DNA from: CAWAVN01 sp963825075
GTDB lineage: Bacteria > Planctomycetota > Planctomycetia > Planctomycetales > Planctomycetaceae
Direction of reading: 5' to 3'
Length of the DNA: 64,000 nt
Assembly: GCA_963825075.1 (NCBI GenBank)
Contig: CAWGRX010000035.1
Location: 186,001 to 250,000 of the forward strand
Shown: in pieces, positions 25,614-33,902 of the stretch
How the letters are laid out: every line of letters starts with the position of its first letter
How positions within the stretch are numbered: position 1 is the stretch's first letter
Program-made: the position numbers and the translations under genes
Notes under the pieces: model-generated
Database searches by the model: none
What the model was told of the DNA's origin: nothing
The model's input: the letters and a program-made list of their open reading frames with translations, nothing else

Positions 25614-27239
25614 TTAATGATTAAAGCGGAACTCGCTGCAGGTCATCAGGGTCCAGATGGCTTCGTGCAGGCGGTTGTCGGCATCGCCTTCCTTCGACAA
25701 GTAGGCGGTGAATTTCTGGGTTTCTTCCGGTGTGGGACGGCGCGACAACACCTGCAGGAACAACCGCTCGACGCGGTTTTCCCAGGGGTCTTTCGACGAT
25801 TGAACTTCGTGAAATAAACTGCGGGGTTTTCTGGAAATGAGTTGGTGCACCTGGCCGTTGTTGAGGTAGAGGTGCTCCTGCAGGCCGCCCTGGAAATGGC
25901 CCATGCCGTCGTTGGGCCGGCCGAAGGCGCGTTTCAGATAGTCCCAGGTAAAGCCCCGCACGCGGAACCGCTCATTGGGTTTGGGTTCTTCCGGGAAGCC
26001 GGCGGCCACCAGCCAGGATTCAAACAACTCCTCGGCGGACAGCGGACGATAGCGGGCGCGTTCGTACCAGAGCGGCTTGGCGTCCGCCACACTCCCGGCG
26101 CTACTTAATTGATACGTCCGGCTGTTCAAGATCTCCCGCAGCAGAGCCTTCACATCGAACCCGGAGTCCACGAACGATTTCGTCAGTTCGCCTAGCAGTT
26201 CGGGATGGCTGGGCGGATTGTTGGGGCTGAGGTTATCCACGGGATTGACGATCCCTTTGCCTAAAAATTGCCCCCAGATGCGGTTAACCGCCGCCCGCGC
26301 AAAGTAGGGATTTTTGGGATCGGTGATCCAATCCGCGAGGGCGTCTTTGCGGGAGAAATAGGGAGCGGGCGGCATTTTGCCGTTGGGGAAGTTGCGGGGG
26401 TCTTTCAGATCCTTAGGCGGCTCGGGTTCTTCGAGCGGGTCGCCGCCCAGGAATTTCGGGGCGATGGGCGTGCCTTTTTTGCCTGGTTCCTGCTCGATGG
26501 CCGGCCCGCTGAACAGCACGTCACCGAAGTTCTTCTCGCCGATGGCGTAGGCTTTCTGCTTGTTCTTGTTGCCCACATCGACGACATCCAGCCGGGCGAA
26601 AAACGCGGCCACGCCGTAGAAGTCGGTCTGCTTCCAATCGTCAAAGGGATGGTCGTGGCAGCGGGCACATTGGAGCAGCACGCCCAAAAACTTCTGGGTC
26701 ACGGCTTCGGCCGCATCCTCCGGTTGATTGCGATACTGCACAAAGAACATCGGGGCGCCTTGCTCGACGGTGTTCCCTTCCGCCCGCAAAATCTCCCGGA
26801 CCCATTCGTTGTAGGGCGTGTTGTTCTGAAACTGCTCCGCGAGCCAGGTCTGAAAACCTTCGCGCTTGTCGGTGTTGTATCCGGGGGGATTGCGGCCGAA
26901 GTAAACCATGTCCCACACATCCGCCTGGTGCAGCCCGAACCGCGGATGCTCGAGGAGCTTGTCGATCAACTTCGCCCGTTTATCGGGGCTGGTGTCGTCG
27001 AGAAATGCGATCGCTTCCTCGTACGTCGGAATCACGCCCAACAAATCGAGATAAACCCGCCGGAGGAACTCCGCATCGCTGCACCCTTCAGCCGGGGTGA
27101 TGTTCTGGGCTTTCCAGGCGGCGGCAATCTGCCGATCGATCACGTCCCGGAGCGGTTCCGCCGATCGGCCCTGTGCGGGGAAAAGGCAAATCGTCAGCGG
27201 AAGAACGAAAATCACCAATCGTCGGAAGCCAGGCTGCAT
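25614..27239 (-). CDS. DUF1549/DUF1553 exported protein
   Basis: 541 residues, with AAGGAG 6 nt before the ATG and a signal peptide (LVIFVLPLTICLFPAQG). DUF1549 (about 30-240) includes FLRRVYLDLLGVIPTYEEA and RFGLHQADVWDMVYFGR, then LLQCARCHDHPFDDW, a CxxCH-containing segment typical of the family. DUF1553 (about 290-530) includes ALADWITDPKNPYFARAAVNRIWGQFLGKGIV and LLREILNSRTYQ. There is no N-terminal PSCyt1 cytochrome domain, unlike the paralogue at 33903. First gene of the trio with DUF1501 and WD40. Role unknown; probably extracytoplasmic polymer degradation. Confidence 0.9.
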   Translation of the reverse strand: MQPGFRRLVIFVLPLTICLFPAQGRSAEPLRDVIDRQIAAAWKAQNITPAEGCSDAEFLRRVYLDLLGVIPTYEEAIAFLDDTSPDKRAKLIDKLLEHPRFGLHQADVWDMVYFGRNPPGYNTDKREGFQTWLAEQFQNNTPYNEWVREILRAEGNTVEQGAPMFFVQYRNQPEDAAEAVTQKFLGVLLQCARCHDHPFDDWKQTDFYGVAAFFARLDVVDVGNKNKQKAYAIGEKNFGDVLFSGPAIEQEPGKKGTPIAPKFLGGDPLEEPEPPKDLKDPRNFPNGKMPPAPYFSRKDALADWITDPKNPYFARAAVNRIWGQFLGKGIVNPVDNLSPNNPPSHPELLGELTKSFVDSGFDVKALLREILNSRTYQLSSAGSVADAKPLWYERARYRPLSAEELFESWLVAAGFPEEPKPNERFRVRGFTWDYLKRAFGRPNDGMGHFQGGLQEHLYLNNGQVHQLISRKPRSLFHEVQSSKDPWENRVERLFLQVLSRRPTPEETQKFTAYLSKEGDADNRLHEAIWTLMTCSEFRFNH

Positions 27240-27313
27240 GGTGACTCCTTGTGCATGCGGAGGAAATTCGGGCGGGCGGAAAAATTGAGTCGGATGCTTC
27301 TACAGTAAATTGA

Positions 27314-27645
27314 TCCTGGACGGGTTTTGGTTACACTTTTATCAACGAAACCGGTCGCACCTTCACAATCGCCTTGCGGGTTTTCAATTGGGCCTTGGAA
27401 GAGGGGCACATCGAAAAATCTCCGCTGCCGAAAATCAAAAAACCTCGCCGAACTCGTGGAGGGAATTATTATACCCCCCCGAATAGCGGAACGAAATCCA
27501 GTGGGACCAGATCCTGACTTTCGTCCGCGACCGAGAAATTCGTGATTTGCTGAATTTCTATTGGGCCACGGGATGTCTTCCCCAAGAAGCCCGCGTTCTG
27601 GAAGCAATGCATGTTGACCTCGATCAATCCATCTGCGTTGTGCCG
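27314..27645 (+). pseudogene. Decayed tyrosine recombinase (integrase) fragment
   Basis: Reading from 27314 gives INETGRTFTIALRVFNWALEEGH and KSPLPKIKKPR, the end of a core-binding domain. At the C7 run 27474-27480 the frame shifts, a TAG follows at 27484, and the new frame continues FVRDREIRDLLNFYWATGCLPQEARVLEA then HVDLDQSICVV, the start of the catalytic domain with the conserved Arg (PQEAR). Similarity fades after about 27645 and the His-x-x-Arg and Tyr motifs are missing. With a shift, a stop and two missing ends this is a true remnant. The 27646-27872 stretch holds nothing else I can support. Confidence 0.7.
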
Positions 27646-27872
27646 CTGTACCGCCTCAGTCGCTGTGAGGGATCAGAGAACGCCGACAAGGAGCAAACTA
27701 AAGCCGCGGTGGTGAGGGCGGAGGTTTTCAAGGCGTGTATTTTCGTGATCGCGGGACGGGGTTTGTCCGGTTTGGTTTCGGAAATATGATCTTATAGAAT
27801 ATAGAAGAAGGCCCCTTGCACCCAGTGGGTGATTTGTCAATTCCTTCTGTCCGCTCTCACTGGAGAGTTCCC

Positions 27873-29738
27873 GTGTCTCACACGACTTGGGCGATCGGTT
27901 CCGAGATTGTCGGCTACCGGTTACTGTGCGATGCGGGGCGCGATCTCTTCGGAGATGTGTACCTCGCGCAAAATGCCGACGACCGCCAGGTGGCGATCCG
28001 TACGCTCGATCCCGCATTGGCGGCAAATCGCGGTCTGTTGATGGACTTCTACCAAGCGGCCAAGTTTGGCATGTCGGTGGACTATCCGGGCGTGCTCAAA
28101 GTTCTGGAGGTCGGGCAAGCCGAGGACGGCCGGCATTTTGTGGTCACTGAGTTTTTGGGGGCGGAGAATCTCAAATCCCGGTTGGGACGATTGGGCCCGT
28201 TGGCAGAAGCCGAAGCCGTGCGTTTGGTGGATCAGTTGGCCGAAGTGTTGGAAGCGCTTCACGAAGATCCGGATCGGCCCGTGGTGCATCGGGCGCTGAT
28301 GCCCGCGAACGTGGTGCTCGATGCCGAGGACAAACCGGTCCTCAGCGGCATGCAGTGGGGCAGTCCCACTCGAAAGCCGCTGCCTTATCCCGCCCACGGG
28401 CTGACGGCGGAGTTGTTTCAGTACCTCGCCCCCGAACAGATTTTCGATCGGCATCAGTCCCAGCCTGCGGCGGATGTCTATTCTTTGGGGGCTTTGTTTT
28501 ATACGCTCTTGACTGCCAAGATTCCGTTCAAAGGACAAGACGCCGACGAGACCCGGCGGAAGAAATTGGCCCTCGATTTCGAGGGGCCCGAAACGTTGGT
28601 TCCCGGCCTGAGTCGGGGCGTGGTGCAGATCATTCGGGATTGTTTGCAACCGGAACCGCACCGCCGGCCTTCGTCAATGAAGAAGCTGCGGGAATACTTC
28701 GGCGCGAGCGGCTGCGCGGTTGGCCAGTATCGGCTTCAATCCTACCTGGCCGGCAGCCGGACGGGGGATACCTATCAAGCCGTTTCTCCGACGGGACTGC
28801 CGGTGGCAATCAAGCTGGTCTCAAAGGACATTACAATCGATCCGCTGCGGTTGCAACGATTCTCCCTGGGGGCGAACGCTGCGATTGCGATGTCCCATTC
28901 CAGTCTGCTGAAAGCCTACGACGCGGGCGAAGCGGCCGGCCGGCATTTTCTGGTCACCGAACCCATCGACGGAGAAAACCTCGCCTGGCTGATCCAGAAA
29001 CACGGAGCCGTTCCTGAACCAGAGGCGATCCGGATCGCCATCGAAATCGCCGGCGGTTTGGAACGGATCCACAAAGATCAACTGGTGCACCGCGGCGTGG
29101 AGCCTGGCAACGTCTTTATTCAAACCGGCGGTGACGTGAAATTGACCGGACTGGCGTTCGCCAAATGCCTGGGGCCCGTCGGCGAAACCTGCGATCCTGT
29201 GGTGGATCGACTGGACGGGGAAGCCTGCCAATTCGTTCCGCCCGAACAATTGACGACCGCCAAACAGGTCGATCAGCGGGGCGATCTGTATTCCTTGGGG
29301 GTCACGCTGTTTGTGCTCCTCACCGGCAAGCCGCCCTTTCCACCGTCCGCCGCGACGGAAATGCTGATGGACAAAGCCACGAATGCGTTTCCCACGGTTC
29401 GCCAGATGAATCCCCGCGTGAGCGATGCGACGAGCCGGCTCGTCGCCTGGCTGATGCAAGCCGACCCGAACCGCCGGCCGACCTCGGCGGAATCTTTCTC
29501 GCAAGCGGCCCGCGAATGCCTTCGCCGGTTGTCCGCCTCAAAGGATAACTCCGCCCGGAAGTGCAAGAAAAAATCCCGCTCCAAGCCGTCCCATTCCACA
29601 ACCCCACGGCATTCCCGCAAGCGATCATCCCGGAAGAAAACCCGCAAAGAGGAAACCCTCGGTCAGAAACTGGCCCTGGGACTGGGATTCCTCTTCGCCG
29701 CCATGCTCGTCGGCTGGCTGCTGGTGCATTCGTTATGA
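27873..29738 (+). CDS. Tandem pseudokinase with C-terminal membrane anchor
   Basis: 621 residues from a GTG at 27873 with GGAGAG 5 nt before it. Two Ser/Thr-kinase-like domains lie in series (about 10-275 and 283-560). Domain 1 has VAIR where the Lys should be, HRALMPANVV instead of HRDxxxxN and LSGMQWG instead of DFG. Domain 2 keeps VAIKLVSK but has HRGVEPGNVF and LTGLAFAK. Both keep the APE-type motif (YLAPEQ, FVPPEQ) and the ADVYSLGALFYTLL/GDLYSLGVTLFVLL helix. A Ser/Arg/Lys-rich linker and one membrane span (LALGLGFLFAAMLVGWLLV) end the protein. Catalysis by the usual route looks impossible; a scaffold or ATP-binding sensor role is inferred. Confidence 0.87.
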   Translation: MSHTTWAIGSEIVGYRLLCDAGRDLFGDVYLAQNADDRQVAIRTLDPALAANRGLLMDFYQAAKFGMSVDYPGVLKVLEVGQAEDGRHFVVTEFLGAENLKSRLGRLGPLAEAEAVRLVDQLAEVLEALHEDPDRPVVHRALMPANVVLDAEDKPVLSGMQWGSPTRKPLPYPAHGLTAELFQYLAPEQIFDRHQSQPAADVYSLGALFYTLLTAKIPFKGQDADETRRKKLALDFEGPETLVPGLSRGVVQIIRDCLQPEPHRRPSSMKKLREYFGASGCAVGQYRLQSYLAGSRTGDTYQAVSPTGLPVAIKLVSKDITIDPLRLQRFSLGANAAIAMSHSSLLKAYDAGEAAGRHFLVTEPIDGENLAWLIQKHGAVPEPEAIRIAIEIAGGLERIHKDQLVHRGVEPGNVFIQTGGDVKLTGLAFAKCLGPVGETCDPVVDRLDGEACQFVPPEQLTTAKQVDQRGDLYSLGVTLFVLLTGKPPFPPSAATEMLMDKATNAFPTVRQMNPRVSDATSRLVAWLMQADPNRRPTSAESFSQAARECLRRLSASKDNSARKCKKKSRSKPSHSTTPRHSRKRSSRKKTRKEETLGQKLALGLGFLFAAMLVGWLLVHSL

Positions 29739-29807
29739 GCCGGAACGCGCTAACGTCCAGTTCGTCCTGTGAACCGTGGCTAGCGCGGCTAGCGTCTTGC
29801 GGCTGAT
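29738..29807. repeat. Dispersed hairpin repeat, family A
   Basis: Starts AGCCGGAACGCGCTAACG, overlapping the last base of the kinase stop codon, and ends CGGCTGAT. The centre holds GGCTAGCGCGGCTAGCG. It separates two convergent genes. Confidence 0.78.
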
Positions 29808-29862
29808 AAAAGCGACAATTATTGGTCGAGCGACCCAAATGAATTATGCGAGCAACGCTCGA

Positions 29863-30922
29863 TTACGGTTTGTGCGTGACCGGCAGGGTCGGGTCAGGCT
29901 GCCAGAGATACAGGAACGTCGGCAGCCGGGAGCGGGTCAGGCCCGGCATGTCGATGGGGAACAGCGTCCGCTGAATGGGCGTGTTGGGCGAGATGTCGTA
30001 AGGCGAACGCGCCCAGTCGTTCCGGCGGTGCAAGAGCACGGCTCCCACGCACGCGGAATCGTTCGATCCCGCCGCCAACGCCACGGCTTCATCGAGATAG
30101 CCGATCTGATCGACGAAGCCCTGCGCCTTGGCTTCCAGCGCGGTGAAGATTCGCCCGTCGAAGATTCGCTTGTCGATCCCCGCGGTGGGCGGCCGGCGCT
30201 GTTGGATTCGCGCAATGAACCGGGCGTGGAACTCGTCCGCGATCTCTTGCAAACGAAGTTGGGATTTCGGGGAGAGCTTGTGCGTCGGCGTGCCCACGTC
30301 GATGTTTTCGCCCGATTTCACCGTCTGAGTCAAGATATTGAACTGGGCCATCGTGTCCCTGAGGTCGTACAGATTGAGAATCACCCCCACGCCGCCGGTG
30401 AGCGTGGTGGGATGGGCGACGATCCGATCCGCACCGACGGCCAGGTAATACGCTCCGCCGGTGGCGACATCCATCAGGCAGGCGACCACGGGCAAACCGG
30501 TTTTGACTTTGAAGGCTTCGAGGTCGCGGGCCATGATGTCGGCCGCCGTCACCCCGCCGCCCGGACTGTGAATCCTCAAGACTACGCCGCAAAATTCGGG
30601 ATGGCAGGCGACATAATCCAATTTCTCCCGGAACACCGAGATCGGGTTTTGACCCAACGAATAGATCCCCACGCGCTCTTCGTTGATCAACAGGCCATCC
30701 ACGTCGATCAACGCCACCTTCGTCGCGGAATTCGCCGATCCGACGACGGGCATTTCCAAGAGCGGTCCCGCGTTCTGTACCGGCGGCGTGTGCACGACGA
30801 CTTCGTTTTCCGAGACCACGTGGCTCGACGTTGACAGATGCCCGGTCGTGATGGCGCGAATCGGATGCATGCACCCCGCGGCACAGCGCGAGCAGTCCGC
30901 CCGTCAAAAGAATTCGAAGCAT
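29863..30922 (-). CDS. S49 (SppA/ClpP-fold) lipoprotein, one single-base slip
   Basis: About 352 residues after repair. MLRILLTGGLLALCRG opens a signal sequence; removing one base of the GGGG run at 30874-30877 joins it to CMHPIRAITTGHL, giving a lipobox-like ALCRGC. The S49 core is clear: VALIDVDGLL near 70, VVLRIHSPGGGVTAAD near 115, then VATGGAYYLAVGADRIVAHPTTLTGGVGVI near 155-185. The usual catalytic Ser of ASGGY is Thr here (ATGGAY), so activity is uncertain. VKSGENIDVG marks the region that carries the partner Lys in short SppA proteins. A tandem direct repeat lies 19 nt upstream of the start. Confidence 0.8.
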
Positions 30923-30940
30923 GATCGCGCTGCCCCCTCG

Positions 30941-30968
30941 ATAACTGTCAGAATATAACTGTCAGAAT
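30941..30968. promoter_or_regulatory. Tandem 14-bp direct repeat upstream of the S49 gene
   Basis: ATAACTGTCAGAAT occurs twice without a gap (30941-30954, 30955-30968), 19-46 nt upstream of the minus-strand start at 30922. Position and spacing (one and a third helical turns) suit a pair of regulator sites or a short duplication; nothing else identifies it. Confidence 0.4.
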
Positions 30969-31167
30969 GCGTGTGATCCATCCTGAAGTATCGACCTCCC
31001 CAATCGGCACAATCAGCAAGACGCCGGTTTTTGAGCGCAGAGGGCAATTGCCGAACCGGTTGTGCGGACCGGTCTGAGAAATCTCAAAAGAATCTCCGAA
31101 TGCCGAATGTTTTCTTAAAGGTCGCCCCCCGGTCTGTTCCATGGAAACCTCGATAGGTCAAGACCGA

Positions 31168-31189
31168 CGGCTAGCGCCGTGCCGCTCAC
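31168..31189. repeat. Family B repeat, right arm only
   Basis: CGGCTAGCGCCGTGCCGCTCAC is close to the right arm of the hairpin at 748-808 and lies just past the DUF790 stop codon. No left arm is present. Confidence 0.65.
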
Positions 31190-31205
31190 CGGAGACGCCC
31201 ATCCC

Positions 31206-32414
31206 TCAATCGAGCATTTCATCCAGGCGTTTCACGACTTCGCGGGCGTTGGGGATGGAGCGGAAGGTGTAAACCTCCTGCGGCAGGCCTTCGGTTTGCT
31301 CTTCCTCGACGTGCAACTCTTCGGAGAGAGCCAGCAGAATGTTCGGCGGGCCGTGTTTTTTTAGAAGTTCGAGCCGGCGGGTCAGCGCCCCTTTCCTCCA
31401 GAAACCGAAGATTTCCATGAACACCCGCCGGCCCGTCGGTGGATGGACGAAGACATAATCGGGAACCAACACGCCCTCGCCGCCCAGGTCGATCAATTCC
31501 GCTTCTTCGCCGAGTTCCCAATCGGTGTCGATTTTGGCGAAGCGTTTTTTGAGGAACTGCATTTCCTCCGGCTGCCATTGGCCGACCATCCAGCGATAAG
31601 GTTCCAGCCCGGTTTCGTGCGACAGCGAAAACTGCTTGGGCACGCGGGCTTTGCCCCACAGCACCGTTGCCTCCAGCGACCATTCGCTCAAATGGAGCAG
31701 CGTGGGCAAAAAGTTCGCCATTTGCAGGCCGTACTTCTGGCAGGACTTGAACAGCGACATCGGCCCGTCGAGTTCGATTTCATAACCGTCATCCGCATTG
31801 CCCCGCACTTGATACAGCAGTTGAAAAAACTTGATCCGCCGGAATACCTCGCGATAGCGGGCGGCTGGCTGATTGGCGATCCGCACCTTGAGTTCCACCG
31901 CCCGAAACAGCACCGCCTGCGCGAGGGCGACGTTATACCGCTTTAAGAGCCAGTCCGGTTTGACCTTTTTGAACGCTTGCAAATGCTGCTCTTCTTTGAG
32001 ATCCGCATAGAGAGCCCGCTGAACTTGAGATGCATCGTCTAAATTCAGTTCCTGCGCGATCTTGGCGAGCACGTCTTCCGTTATCAACTGTCCGGAATGT
32101 TCCAACCGCGACCGGGCGGCCTCGGCGAATACGCGCTGCCGGAGTTCCAACGGATCAATCTCCGTTCCGGGTTCAAACTCGCAGCGGTCCCAGAGCAATT
32201 TCGCCAAGCCGCGCTGCAATAGAAACTCCGTCCCAGTGCCCAAAAGTGCTTTGAGTTCCGCTTCCAACTCGTACCGGGCACGGCCCACGTGCCGACCGAA
32301 GGCATCGATCAACATCTCTGCCAATCCGAGCAGATCGGAATCATCAGCGGCGATGTAGTCGGGGTGGATTTCGTCTTTCCGCACCCGGGTCCGGAGCAGG
32401 TTACTGGTAAGCAC
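31206..32414 (-). CDS. DUF790 (Bax1-type) nuclease, partner of XPB helicase
   Basis: 402 residues. The best start is the GTG at 32414, which overlaps the helicase stop by 14 nt; an upstream in-frame start would reread helicase sequence. The N-terminal half is helical; the C-terminal part carries VPDYVFVHPPTGRRVFMEIFGFWRKG (about residues 325-350), which has the spacing of a PD-(D/E)xK nuclease core. DUF790 is the family of archaeal Bax1, which binds the XPB helicase and cuts near its unwinding site in a repair-like process. The overlap with a real XPB-type helicase gene makes that pairing the natural reading here. Confidence 0.88.
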   Translation of the reverse strand: MLTSNLLRTRVRKDEIHPDYIAADDSDLLGLAEMLIDAFGRHVGRARYELEAELKALLGTGTEFLLQRGLAKLLWDRCEFEPGTEIDPLELRQRVFAEAARSRLEHSGQLITEDVLAKIAQELNLDDASQVQRALYADLKEEQHLQAFKKVKPDWLLKRYNVALAQAVLFRAVELKVRIANQPAARYREVFRRIKFFQLLYQVRGNADDGYEIELDGPMSLFKSCQKYGLQMANFLPTLLHLSEWSLEATVLWGKARVPKQFSLSHETGLEPYRWMVGQWQPEEMQFLKKRFAKIDTDWELGEEAELIDLGGEGVLVPDYVFVHPPTGRRVFMEIFGFWRKGALTRRLELLKKHGPPNILLALSEELHVEEEQTEGLPQEVYTFRSIPNAREVVKRLDEMLD

Positions 32415-33774
32415 TGTGCTGGGTTCTCCGTGAACTCGTAAACTCCTCGCCCGTCTCCTCGGCCACGACTTCGTACAAAATCGCCTGCTTGTCCTTTGCT
32501 CTTCTGAGAATCCGCCCAAGCCGCTGCACGTGTTCCCGCACGCTCCCGCTGCCGGACAACACCACCGCCACGTTCGCGGCGGGCACGTCGATGCCTTCGT
32601 TCAAGACTTTGGACGTGACCAGAAACGGATAGGTCCCCGCGTTGAAACCTTCCAACAGAAGATGCCGCTCTTTGACTTTCGTTTGATGCGTGATCGCGGG
32701 GATCAAAAACCGCCGGGAGATTTGATACACCGTGGCGTTGTCGTTGGTAAAAATCAGCACCCGGTCGTAACGGTGCCGGGTAAGCAAGGTTTCCAGAAGG
32801 CGGAACTTTTCTTCCGAGGCCTGGGCGATGATTTTCTGATTGCGAAAAGCTTCCAGAGCCCGCCGGCCTTCGGAACTCCGGGAAGTGAGCGCCAGAAACT
32901 TCGCCCAATCCTGATTGCTCGACAGGCGGATGTTGTTTGTTTGCAGAAACTCGCGGTACAAGCCGCGCTCGCGCTCGTAGGCGGCTTGCTCGGCCTCGGT
33001 CAGCCGGACTTTGAGCACCACGGTTTGATAATCGGACAGGTAATCCCCTGCGAGCTGTTTGATCTCCTGGCGATACACGATCGGCCCGATCAACCGCGAA
33101 TACCGGCGATGCTGCCCGTCAGCGCGTTCGGGCGTCGCGGTCAGTCCCAAGCGAAACGGAGCCAAACAGGCTTCCGCGGCGAGGGCGTAAGACTCGCCGG
33201 GCAGATGATGGCATTCATCGAACACGATCAATCCAAACCGGTTCCCCAAGCGGTCGAGGTGCAGATAGGCGGAGTCGTAGGTGCAAGCCGTCAGCGGGCG
33301 GACATCATAATCCCCGCCGCCGATCAAGCCGATGGGCTGGTCGAACGACGCCCCCAACACGCTGTACCATTGATGCATGAGGTCCAACGTCGGCGTGACG
33401 ACGAGCGTGCTGCGGCCGACTTTCTGCATGATGAGCTGCGCGACGAACGTCTTCCCCGCTCCCGTGGGCAACACCACGACGCCCGTCTGCCCGCGCTTCC
33501 ACCAAACCTCGGCGGCCTCGGCCTGGTAAGGAAACGGCTCGCGCGCCACCTGGAGCGGCAGCGGCAGATCCTCGTATTGCCGGGCGTCATCGTGATAGGG
33601 AATATCATGGTGCCTTAATGCCAAAATGATCGGCCGGTAGGCGCACGCCGGTGCCCGCCAGCGGCCGATCCGCGGATCGAACGTGGTCTCCGGCAGGTCC
33701 ACGCCGAGGGATTCGCCGTTCCCCTCGGAAAGCGACAAAAGCAGCGTGCCCCGGTCAAATTCCAAATGAATCAT
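32401..33774 (-). CDS. XPB/Rad25-type superfamily 2 DNA helicase
   Basis: 457 residues. An N-terminal region of about 70 residues resembles the damage-recognition part of archaeal XPB (DPRIGRWRAPACAYRPIILAL). Helicase motifs follow in order: Walker A VLPTGAGKTFVAQL near 107, DECHH near 185, LTATPERADG near 210, then RVLIFTNDNATVYQI near 335, NEGIDVPAANVAVVLSGSGSVREHVQRLGRILRRAKDKQ near 385-425. Such helicases unwind DNA 3'-5'. In archaea the partner is Bax1, and the DUF790 gene overlaps this one. It is likely a repair pair. Divergent from the DUF1549/1553 gene at 33903. Confidence 0.92.
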   Translation of the reverse strand: MIHLEFDRGTLLLSLSEGNGESLGVDLPETTFDPRIGRWRAPACAYRPIILALRHHDIPYHDDARQYEDLPLPLQVAREPFPYQAEAAEVWWKRGQTGVVVLPTGAGKTFVAQLIMQKVGRSTLVVTPTLDLMHQWYSVLGASFDQPIGLIGGGDYDVRPLTACTYDSAYLHLDRLGNRFGLIVFDECHHLPGESYALAAEACLAPFRLGLTATPERADGQHRRYSRLIGPIVYRQEIKQLAGDYLSDYQTVVLKVRLTEAEQAAYERERGLYREFLQTNNIRLSSNQDWAKFLALTSRSSEGRRALEAFRNQKIIAQASEEKFRLLETLLTRHRYDRVLIFTNDNATVYQISRRFLIPAITHQTKVKERHLLLEGFNAGTYPFLVTSKVLNEGIDVPAANVAVVLSGSGSVREHVQRLGRILRRAKDKQAILYEVVAEETGEEFTSSRRTQHSAYQ

Positions 33775-33858
33775 TTTCGTTTTTCTATCCGCCCTGGACG
33801 ATAATTTTCGCGCGGGGTATCCTCGAATAAGGTTAGAAGTTTCCTGTTTCCTGTTTCA

Positions 33859-33884
33859 GGTTTTGGCGAGCCGAGCCAGGCCAA
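33859..33884. repeat. Family C repeat, left arm only
   Basis: GGTTTTGGCGAGCCGAGCC matches the left arm of the full copy at 18263. It lies in the divergent intergenic region between the helicase and the DUF1549/1553 gene, 18 nt before the ATG. Confidence 0.7.
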
Positions 33885-33902
33885 CTGACAACGGACGAAC
33901 CC

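Noticed and set aside
27547..27789. An 80-codon gene on the plus strand
   Set aside because: Its first half is the catalytic-domain start of the broken recombinase, and the rest matches nothing. It is part of a pseudogene.
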